DNA of 64,000 nt. Origin: Pedobacter sp. L105 (GTDB lineage Bacteria; Bacteroidota; Bacteroidia; Sphingobacteriales; Sphingobacteriaceae). A model generated the notes under the pieces. It had not been told where the DNA came from. It ran no database searches and was given only the letters and a program-made list of their open reading frames with translations. The stretch spans positions 709,141 to 773,140 of the forward strand of contig NZ_LMUP01000014.1 of assembly GCF_009765875.1 (NCBI RefSeq). The letters run 5' to 3'. The translations under genes were made by a program, and so were the position numbers. Shown one piece after another: positions 43,549 to 50,314 of the stretch; within the stretch, counting starts at the first letter, position 1, and each line of letters starts with the position of its first letter.

Positions 43549-45354
43549 TTAGTTAATCATTACTATAGCTCCTTTGATGGTAGTTTGTCCGGAAGCGGAA
43601 ACTTCTGCGGTAGCGTTACCTTTGGCAGTAAAGCCGATGTTCGCCGTGTTGGTGATATTATTTCCTGCGATCTGTACATCGCCACCACTGGAAGATAAAG
43701 TGATCTTGCTGACCGCAGAAAGCTTTAAATTGCCTTTGGTATCTATCGTGATATCCTTATTGCTGCTCAGCATGATGCCATCGGCACTCATTTTAAGCGT
43801 ATTTTCATTCTGGTCTTTGATCTCTATCGACTTATCCAGGTCGCTGATCGTTAACATATTGGCACCGGGTGTTTCAATTTTTATGACTTTATTTTCATCA
43901 TCAAAAGTTACCTTCAGCTTGCTTTTGGTGGTAATGCTTTTGATGTAGTTATTTTCATCCGTCGCCGGGTTTGGCGATGCATTTTTTGTACTATACAGAG
44001 AACCTAAGATCACCGGAAAACGAGGGTCGTTATCCAGGAAACCCAGTACTACTTCATCACCTACTTCGGGTAAAAAGCCGAGCCCTGCCGTTGAAGTGGC
44101 ATAAAAATTAGCCATTCTTGCCCATACACCACTTGGTGTGGCCGCATTGGAGGGCATGGTGACCAAAATTCTGTTGGCCGATAAAGGATCTGAGGCCAGT
44201 TGTTTGACGGTGCCGATCTGTAAACCCTGTAAAGCAGGTATCTGACCGTTTGCCGTAGTAGTAGAGAAATCCTGGCTTGCGGAGATGTACCGGTTATCCA
44301 GGCCAAATCCAACAGTGGTTTTCCATGAACCCTGTTCAATGTTGTGGGATACAGCAGATACAAAAGCATCGCCGTTAAACTTTTTCCCTACACCTTCAAT
44401 GGTGATCAGACCTCCTGTTTTTACCGTTGCATTTCCGGTAAAAGTAACACTGCCTTTAAAAGCGGCAAGCCGCATCCGCAGGAGCCGGCCATCGGCCCAG
44501 GTTTTTAACTCTTCTGAAGAGAGGGCAGTGGCTGCATTTAAGCTGAGCTTCTCCTGACTCAACTTAGCAGGAAGGTCTTTTGCTTTGAGGTTTCCCTGTT
44601 CATTCACTTCAGGTTCTGTGGCGGTTGACTTGAGCAGGGCCTGTGTTTTACTGTCCCAGGCAGTGGCTTCTATCACAGATGGCTGGTTTTCGGAATTGAG
44701 TTCTGCATTAAAAGACATGATAGATTCTCCTAAAGTTACTTTTATTACCGGTGAAGAAGTAAACAGCGGTTTTCCGATCTTAATAGTATCACCATCTGTC
44801 ACCAGGATAAATCCGTTAAATTCTGCCCTGGATAAAACAATATCCCAATCGGTTGCCAGCTTTTGAAAGAAGTTTTCATTAGGCGCCGTGGTGCTGTCAA
44901 CCGTGCAAGCCAATCCATAATTTCCAAAAATAGCAGTGATCACATCACTGTCTGTTTTGTCTTTGAACTCGGCTTCCTTCTGGTTAAAAGTAAGCCGTAC
45001 AGCCTGATGCTTACATAAAAGCTTAAGCCTGTAAGAAGCGCCCGAATCAATTTCTACCCCGTGGCTTACAATAAGCCCTTCAAAAATGCTGACCTCGCCT
45101 GTGTCACCATATCCGGCGGTTATCTTAATAGGATGACCAGGGCTAAAATCATCTCCATCGGTCTCCTCCAGCGAAGCACTTTCTATATCGATCTCTCCGG
45201 TAAGCACTACTTCTGCAAAAGATATTTTATTGATCTCATGTGTGATGTCAACGGAAATGATACCTAAAGTGTCTTTAATTACTGCTCCGTTAACCGTGAT
45301 GGTAACGCGGATAGACAGGTCAGTGATGTTATTGTAAGGGGATACTGCAGCCAT
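43549..45354 (-). CDS. VgrG-like spike protein (Afp8-like, gp27-gp5 fusion)
   Basis: This 601-residue protein has a gp27-like hub (residues ~1-360; SVDITHEINKISFAEVVLTGEI, ITAGYGDTGEVSIFEGLI). Next comes an OB-fold gp5-like domain (VTMPSNAATPSGVWARMAN, FLPEVGDEVVLGFLDNDPRFPVILGSLY). The C-terminal beta-helix is made of short repeats such as KDITIDTKGNLKLSA. It forms the trimeric needle tip of the tube, capped by the PAAR protein encoded next. No lysozyme or other enzymatic domain is attached, as in Afp8. It begins 5 bases after the LysM gene. Confidence 0.93.
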   Translation of the reverse strand: MAAVSPYNNITDLSIRVTITVNGAVIKDTLGIISVDITHEINKISFAEVVLTGEIDIESASLEETDGDDFSPGHPIKITAGYGDTGEVSIFEGLIVSHGVEIDSGASYRLKLLCKHQAVRLTFNQKEAEFKDKTDSDVITAIFGNYGLACTVDSTTAPNENFFQKLATDWDIVLSRAEFNGFILVTDGDTIKIGKPLFTSSPVIKVTLGESIMSFNAELNSENQPSVIEATAWDSKTQALLKSTATEPEVNEQGNLKAKDLPAKLSQEKLSLNAATALSSEELKTWADGRLLRMRLAAFKGSVTFTGNATVKTGGLITIEGVGKKFNGDAFVSAVSHNIEQGSWKTTVGFGLDNRYISASQDFSTTTANGQIPALQGLQIGTVKQLASDPLSANRILVTMPSNAATPSGVWARMANFYATSTAGLGFLPEVGDEVVLGFLDNDPRFPVILGSLYSTKNASPNPATDENNYIKSITTKSKLKVTFDDENKVIKIETPGANMLTISDLDKSIEIKDQNENTLKMSADGIMLSSNKDITIDTKGNLKLSAVSKITLSSSGGDVQIAGNNITNTANIGFTAKGNATAEVSASGQTTIKGAIVMIN

Positions 45355-45359
45355 TTATC

Positions 45360-46025
45360 TTATTTTTTTAAAGGTGGAAAGTAGATTTCATCTCCGGGTT
45401 TTAGGGCATTGATATTCTTCAAACCATTTACACGGGCAACCTCCAGGTAATAGGAGCTGTCCCCGTAAATTCTGTAGGTCATTAAAGGCAGCGTGTCTCC
45501 CGCCATTACCGTGCGCATATGGGTCAGATCCGGGGAGGTCATCTTGGCCTCTTTACTTTTCGTTACCGGATCTACCGAAGTGGCAATATTAAAATCTATA
45601 AAAGCCCTTAGCGTACTGCCATCGGGTTTAAACAAAGTATAATTGACTTTAAACGAGTCACAAACACCTGTAAACTTCAATTTTCCCCAGGTAACCATTA
45701 AAAAGTTTGTCTGATGTATACTACCGTTAAAATTGCAGACGATGTTTCTAAATGCTAAGATATAGGCATCTGCATCGGTATAACTTCCCAATGAAACGAG
45801 TCCGGTGCCATCTACAACAACTTTACTAAAGGCTAAACTATCATTTCCCATTCCGGCATAAACTTTAGTCTGTTTCGCATTACCGATCACCTCTTCATCT
45901 CTGTACATCACTTTAGAGGTGCGTGTATAGTTATCCGGATTGATAAATGCACTAATGGGCGCAGACGTACTTTTTGTGCAGGCCTGATCTGAAAAAGATT
46001 GAATCTGGAGTTTTTCAAGTGGCAT
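45360..46025 (-). CDS. LysM-domain hub/baseplate protein (Afp7-like)
   Basis: This 221-residue protein has an N-terminal beta domain that contacts the tube or hub in homologues. A C-terminal LysM-type motif follows (HMRTVMAGDTLPLMTYRIYGDSSYYLEVARVNGL, then LKPGDEIYFPP, about residues 165-218), as in gp53/Afp7 adaptor proteins. LysM here is structural, joining the tube to the spike, and is not for cell-wall binding. The order tube, small DUF5908 protein, LysM protein, VgrG matches afp5-afp8. Its ATG is one base after the DUF5908 stop. Confidence 0.9.
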   Translation of the reverse strand: MPLEKLQIQSFSDQACTKSTSAPISAFINPDNYTRTSKVMYRDEEVIGNAKQTKVYAGMGNDSLAFSKVVVDGTGLVSLGSYTDADAYILAFRNIVCNFNGSIHQTNFLMVTWGKLKFTGVCDSFKVNYTLFKPDGSTLRAFIDFNIATSVDPVTKSKEAKMTSPDLTHMRTVMAGDTLPLMTYRIYGDSSYYLEVARVNGLKNINALKPGDEIYFPPLKK

Positions 46026-46026
46026 A

Positions 46027-46191
46027 TTACCGCGTAATTGGTTTTTCTAAATTACGGAAAATCTTTTTCATACAATCTCTGACCACTTCGCTTTTCAGTT
46101 TTTCGAGCCGGGTTTCTATATCCGAATCTTGCGGTTGATTGTTCTCCTCTATATTGACTTTGATGATAAGTTCGCGTATTTCCAGTGGCAT
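46027..46191 (-). CDS. DUF5908-family small protein (Afp6 position)
   Basis: Reading the minus strand from the ATG at 46191 gives a 54-residue protein: MPLEIRELIIKVNIEE, then NNQPQDSDIETRLEKLKSE, then VVRDCMKKIFRNLEK, ending at TAA. The MPLEIRELxIKV start and the basic helical end fit the DUF5908 family. This is a small protein often present in eCIS loci between the tube and LysM genes, i.e. at the place of afp6. It is too short for routine gene calls but fits the operon exactly (17 bases after the tube gene, one base before the LysM gene). Its role in the particle is not established. Confidence 0.85.
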   Translation of the reverse strand: MPLEIRELIIKVNIEENNQPQDSDIETRLEKLKSEVVRDCMKKIFRNLEKPITR

Positions 46192-46208
46192 AGCTAAATA
46201 GTATTTTA

Positions 46209-46652
46209 TTATCCTGTTCTCACAAAGTAATCGTAAGCAATGGTTAGTGTTTCAATAGCCAGTGCATTTTCCTGCGCTTTAAACCCGGCAATGTCAAGGC
46301 CTACAGGAAAAGCATTAACTACCCTCCACCTTACGGTAGGTGCCCGCTGCTCATCAATGAGGCTGATATAAATTGTCTTTTTTGTAAAGTTAAAATTGCG
46401 GACAGCGTCATTTACCCAGGTAATCAGGTCTGACCCCCTTAAGATTCCTCTTTTTAGGGTAAGGTTACTATACTCCGCCCTTTTAGGGAACTTATGCTCA
46501 AAATCATTTACACCACCCTCAGCAATTTTTTCTATCCCAAGGTCGACTTTTAAGCCGCCGATTTCCTGAAAATTACACTCTCCTTCGTTGCTCATGCCGG
46601 GTATTCTCACTTCAAAGCTAAAAGCTACAGGAATTTCATAAGGATAGGCCAT
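46209..46652 (-). CDS. eCIS inner tube protein 2 (Afp5-like)
   Basis: This 147-residue protein belongs to the T4 gp19-like tube family. It has the tube strands VAFSFEVRIPGMSNEGECNFQEIGGLKV, the loop EHKFPKRAEYSNLTLKRGIL and a final amphipathic strand-helix ALAIETLTIAYDYFVRT. Its position next to the LysM gene is that of Afp5, the first tube ring that joins the baseplate. It is a diverged paralogue of the tube protein encoded 26 bases upstream. Confidence 0.92.
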   Translation of the reverse strand: MAYPYEIPVAFSFEVRIPGMSNEGECNFQEIGGLKVDLGIEKIAEGGVNDFEHKFPKRAEYSNLTLKRGILRGSDLITWVNDAVRNFNFTKKTIYISLIDEQRAPTVRWRVVNAFPVGLDIAGFKAQENALAIETLTIAYDYFVRTG

Positions 46653-46678
46653 ATCAATTCATTTTTATGGTGAATAAC

Positions 46679-47134
46679 TTATGAAGCCAGGTTAAACCCT
46701 TCGTGCGCCAGTTCCATCGTCTCTACTGCCGCTTCATTTGCATCGGCCTTCAGATCTACGATAGACATTTTTACAGGGAACGCATTGATCAGGTTCCAGG
46801 TCATGGCCACACCATTGGCTTCATCCAGCAAACTGATCACCACCGTTTGGCGTTCAAAGGTGTTCATCTTTATTTTGTTGTACATTTCCCAAAGTTTACT
46901 ATCGCCTTTAAACATCCCTTTTTTAAGGGTTACGTTCCCGAATTTTTTGATGCCCGGCATTTTTACCGTGGAATATACAGCGCTGTTGCCAACTCTGTAT
47001 TCAATTACCTGGGTCTCTGAAGATAGACCGGAAACTTCCTGAAACAGAAATTCGTCGCTGCCTATCTTTACTGAGAATTGAAATTTGACCAAGGGCCACG
47101 TTGTGGCTGCTTGTGCCGCTCCATTATCTGCCAT
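46679..47134 (-). CDS. eCIS major inner tube protein (Afp1-like)
   Basis: This 151-residue gp19/Hcp-like tube protein has WPLVKFQFSVKIGSDEFLFQEVSGLSSETQVIEYR, TVKMPGIKKFGNVTLKKGMF and the ending AAVETMELAHEGFNLAS. Hexamers stack to form the rigid lumen that carries cargo. It lies directly after the sheath gene, whereas in afp the major tube gene comes first. The two tube genes share a pattern but differ enough to have separate roles (shaft versus baseplate-proximal ring). Confidence 0.93.
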   Translation of the reverse strand: MADNGAAQAATTWPLVKFQFSVKIGSDEFLFQEVSGLSSETQVIEYRVGNSAVYSTVKMPGIKKFGNVTLKKGMFKGDSKLWEMYNKIKMNTFERQTVVISLLDEANGVAMTWNLINAFPVKMSIVDLKADANEAAVETMELAHEGFNLAS

Positions 47135-47169
47135 AAAACAAGTTTTTAGATTTTAATTGTTAAAATATT

Positions 47170-48672
47170 TTAAGATTGTTGTTGTTGCTGCTGGAAGGTA
47201 AGGACAATGAACTCTGCAGGGCGTACAATGGCCAGCATCACGGTGATACGCATAATTCCATCCAGTATATCATTAGGCGTCATGGTAGAGCCTAAGCCGA
47301 TCTGTACGTTATAGGCTTGTTCTGGTGCCGCACCTGCCAATGCCCCCTGTTTCCACAGATTATAGAGAAAGTTATTGATCATACTGCTGATGGTTACCCA
47401 GGTACCGCCGTCATTGGCTTCAAATACATAAGCCCTGGTGGCCAGCTTCAAAGATTGCTCTATCATGATCAGTGTGCGCCTAACGTTGATATATCTCCAA
47501 TCCTGACTGTTTCCATCTAACGTACGGGCACCCCAAACCAGCGTACCTATGCCAGGGAAAGGCCTGATTACATTGACTGATTTTCCGGAGATCACATCTA
47601 CGTTTAGTTGCTGCTGTTCCTCATGTGATACGTTGATAGAAGGCTGGTTCACCATACTTACAGATACGTTAGCTGGCGATTTCCATACGCCCCTGGTGGT
47701 ATCAATAAAAGTATAAATACCTGCAATCGCCGCACTTGGCGGCAGCTCATTCAGTTTTGCCCGGAGTTCTTCCAGAATACTGTTATAGGTTAAGCTGGCT
47801 GCTTTTAAGGATTGGTGGTAATTCTTTTTAGACGTAAGGGTGATTTCTGCTGGTGTCAGCAGTTTAAATCTTTTCACTATTTCCTGTGCAAGTGGTTCTG
47901 GTAAAATGGTTTCCAGTTCTACGGTCGGATCCAGGTTTTCATAATCTAATTCGTTGGCCATCACCACCGATGTTTTCAGGTATGGATAATAGGCCGCACC
48001 ATAATTCAGGGCATTGATCCCGATCAGGTCGCGAAATTCCGTAATCTCTTCTTCGATGGTCCTGCCCGGTGCATGAAAAACATCAAACAGGCCAAAGCGG
48101 CTTTGCATTTTACTGCAATGCAAGAGTACCTGCTGATAGATGGAATAGGCTTCAGCACCTTTTGCAATTATATCTGGCAGTACAATTAAAGTTGGCTCAT
48201 ATTCTTTTTCCAGGATAGTGAAAACGTTAGGTTTGGTGTCACTGCCAAGAAAATCATCAAAAGCAATTTCAAAGCCCTCGGGTTTATCGCCATACGTTCC
48301 TACAGAAAGTATGTAACAGGCGCTGCCGCCGTTGTAATAGAAAAGGCGGATCGCATTGTAAAGCAGCGCTGTATGATCGGGATTGATCTCTACTACCATC
48401 TCTTTGTCGCCCACCATAAAAGTTTCTTTTCCTGGTGCAGTTGCTGCATCGGCAAGGGTGAACTGTGATTTAAAACCTGCGCCAAAATATTCTACGAACA
48501 CTGCCAGCGAGGTTACGCGTGTAGGTTTGTGCAGCAGCGGTTTTCCGTTGAGTTCTGCTTTTTCTGTGTAGCCAATAAAAACCGGTACTGCAGTTTCAAC
48601 GGCGACGGCGGATCCTGGGAAAGCGTTTTTTTCCTCTATGTATACGCCGGGGGTCATTAATGTTGTTGCCAT
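47170..48672 (-). CDS. eCIS contractile sheath protein (Afp2-4-like)
   Basis: This 500-residue sheath protein starts with TLMTPGVYIEEKNAFPGSAVAVETAVPVFIGYT, the universal sheath opening. A variable middle domain follows. The ending is the conserved handshake-forming region ANVSVSMVNQPSINVSHEEQQQLN, VIRPFPGIGTLVWGARTLDGNSQDWRYINVRRTLIMIEQSL and the final strand AEFIVLTFQQQQQQS. Only one sheath gene is present, while afp and PVC loci have three paralogues. The particle would thus be built from one sheath type, as in AlgoCIS-like and MAC-like systems. Confidence 0.95.
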   Translation of the reverse strand: MATTLMTPGVYIEEKNAFPGSAVAVETAVPVFIGYTEKAELNGKPLLHKPTRVTSLAVFVEYFGAGFKSQFTLADAATAPGKETFMVGDKEMVVEINPDHTALLYNAIRLFYYNGGSACYILSVGTYGDKPEGFEIAFDDFLGSDTKPNVFTILEKEYEPTLIVLPDIIAKGAEAYSIYQQVLLHCSKMQSRFGLFDVFHAPGRTIEEEITEFRDLIGINALNYGAAYYPYLKTSVVMANELDYENLDPTVELETILPEPLAQEIVKRFKLLTPAEITLTSKKNYHQSLKAASLTYNSILEELRAKLNELPPSAAIAGIYTFIDTTRGVWKSPANVSVSMVNQPSINVSHEEQQQLNVDVISGKSVNVIRPFPGIGTLVWGARTLDGNSQDWRYINVRRTLIMIEQSLKLATRAYVFEANDGGTWVTISSMINNFLYNLWKQGALAGAAPEQAYNVQIGLGSTMTPNDILDGIMRITVMLAIVRPAEFIVLTFQQQQQQS

Positions 48673-48716
48673 AATTCTTGATTTATTTAGTGGTTCATAA
48701 TTGAATAGGAGCGGTG

Positions 48717-49565
48717 TTAAATGAAGATATAGGATACATCCTTTTCCTTATACTCTTCGGTAGTTTTAAGTGATGACAGATGGCGCCTATCCGGACCCGG
48801 GAGCGCAGGTAGCACGACTTTATAACTTTGGTTATCGGTGTTATAATCCTCTACCAGCTGACAAGTACCTGCCGGTCGTTCCTTTTGCAATACGGCCGCT
48901 GTAGAAAAAAAAGCCGATGCTGTTGTATTGGCAGTTAGTTGTATCGGTATTGGGCCTTTAAATACTTCTTTTGTTTCTTTACGCACAATTGCGGGATGGG
49001 CCAGCTCCTGCAAATAAGCGGTGGTGATTACATAACACCAGTACGTAGCGGCGCTGGCAAAAGAGATGACAAAAGTTTCTTCCAGGTTTTTGTGCAGTTT
49101 GATGGCAATCATCCCGAATGGTTTTACAAAAAGATCAGGATCTTTGGTGTCTACAGGTCTCAGATCTCCCTTACCGACAAAAGCTCCAATCTGTAAGCTT
49201 TCTTTCACATCGGCTGAAGGACTGCTATCACTTTTACTGTTACTGAAGAAAAAGTAATTCCCGGAGATGTCTGAGCTGCAATCAGCTGTGTAATTGAAAA
49301 AGTTAGTATCATTGTTCATCACTATAAACTTTAAAACCTCTCCATTTTCAAAAAATCCTGATCTCGACCTGTTGTTTCCATGCGCCAGTGTGTCGTACAA
49401 CACATGAAACCCCTGTTGAAACGTTTTTATCATAGCGCCCATGTTTCTTAATTTTAGTGCTGTTTTGGCCGTTGGCGTAACCACGAACGACTTCAGGTCG
49501 CCATCTGAAAAAAACTGATGTTTAAAAAAAATACTAAAGGCGATATGGTATTGCTGTGTCATCAT
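48717..49565 (-). CDS. Unassigned eCIS-operon protein
   Basis: This 282-residue protein has no signal peptide. The N-terminal ~100 residues read MMTQQYHIAFSIFFKHQFF and later LKLRNMGAMIKTFQQGFHVLYDT. The rest is rich in beta strands (IGAFVGKGDLRP, FGMIAIKLHK, FVISFASAATYWCYVITTAYLQEL), and it ends with EYKEKDVSYIFI. I do not know an Afp or PVC counterpart at this position. Its gene overlaps the cap gene as ATGA and precedes the sheath gene, so it is made together with structural proteins. A cap, collar or sheath-assembly role is possible, but nothing in the sequence decides it. Confidence 0.75.
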   Translation of the reverse strand: MMTQQYHIAFSIFFKHQFFSDGDLKSFVVTPTAKTALKLRNMGAMIKTFQQGFHVLYDTLAHGNNRSRSGFFENGEVLKFIVMNNDTNFFNYTADCSSDISGNYFFFSNSKSDSSPSADVKESLQIGAFVGKGDLRPVDTKDPDLFVKPFGMIAIKLHKNLEETFVISFASAATYWCYVITTAYLQELAHPAIVRKETKEVFKGPIPIQLTANTTASAFFSTAAVLQKERPAGTCQLVEDYNTDNQSYKVVLPALPGPDRRHLSSLKTTEEYKEKDVSYIFI

Positions 49566-50131
49566 TTAAGTAGATTATCTGCTGTTATGCCTGAAACTAC
49601 TGGCCGGTATTCCTGTACTTTATTGGAATCGTAAATGATCATCCGTACTTTATAAAAAACAGAAGGCATATACTTTGCACCTAGTGTAGACCATATATTG
49701 CTGAGCCTTTCGGGCTCAAAAGATTCCAGCTCAAAAACCAGTTTATCAATCGAATCGTCAAGTCGCGGGGTATTGGTATGGTCGAATACATTTTTTTCCT
49801 GCAGAAAGCCAATCACAAAAGACAGGAACCGCAGGGCTTCACCATAATTACTGGCAGAAAAATAACAGGACACCATCAGGTATAATTGAATGCAGATTGG
49901 ACGTCCAGCATTTCCGGTGATGGCGGCCCCAGTGGGTGTTTCCCTTTTCATATTTACATCACGAACGATATTGATCAGCGTAATTAAAATCTTGTTTTCA
50001 CCCTGTATGGCAATGCTGCCATCCTGGTTTACAATCGCAGACACCATCACCTTGTCTTCATTTATTTTAAGTCTGCTTCTGAAAAAAATATTCATCTCTT
50101 CTGCCAGGCAGGTCAAACATTCGTAGATCAT
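49562..50131 (-). CDS. DUF4255 tail-terminator/cap protein (Afp16-like)
   Basis: This 189-residue protein matches the Pvc16 N-terminal (DUF4255) family. It starts MIYECLTCLAEEMNIFFRSRL and has GENKILITLINIVRDVNMK, a helix region ASNYGEALRFLSFVIGFLQ and the ending KVRMIIYDSNKVQEYRPVVSGI. In Afp/PVC the homologue caps the far end of tube and sheath. It is shorter than Afp16, comprising the DUF4255 domain only. It is the first gene of the operon, 183 bp from the divergent GH18-like gene. A TAGTTTTG at 50170-50177 (minus strand) could be its -7 box, without a clear -33 element. Confidence 0.88.
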   Translation of the reverse strand: MIYECLTCLAEEMNIFFRSRLKINEDKVMVSAIVNQDGSIAIQGENKILITLINIVRDVNMKRETPTGAAITGNAGRPICIQLYLMVSCYFSASNYGEALRFLSFVIGFLQEKNVFDHTNTPRLDDSIDKLVFELESFEPERLSNIWSTLGAKYMPSVFYKVRMIIYDSNKVQEYRPVVSGITADNLLK

Positions 50132-50207
50132 ATCAAAAATTAATTCGGGACAACAATTTCATTGCTGATCAAAACTATCCAATATAACTGTGGCTGGTCA
50201 TGGTAGA

Positions 50208-50246
50208 AATACCTGTATTAAAAATCAGGTAATTCTACCTGATTTT
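50208..50246. promoter_or_regulatory. Two palindromes between the divergent eCIS operon and GH18-like gene
   Basis: A perfect 11-bp inverted repeat (AAAATCAGGTA, 50221-50231; loop ATTC; TACCTGATTTT, 50236-50246) is preceded by AATAC-CT-GTATT (50208-50219). Both contain the core ACCTG. The site lies between start codons of divergent genes, so it is better read as an operator than as a terminator. A TAGCATTG at 50269-50276 may be the -7 box of the GH18-like gene, which would put the repeat across its -33 region. Confidence 0.6.
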
Positions 50247-50314
50247 ATGCTGTGTAATAAGGTCAAATTAGCATTGTAATTAAAGACTGGTATGATGCCC
50301 CGTAAAATTTACCT

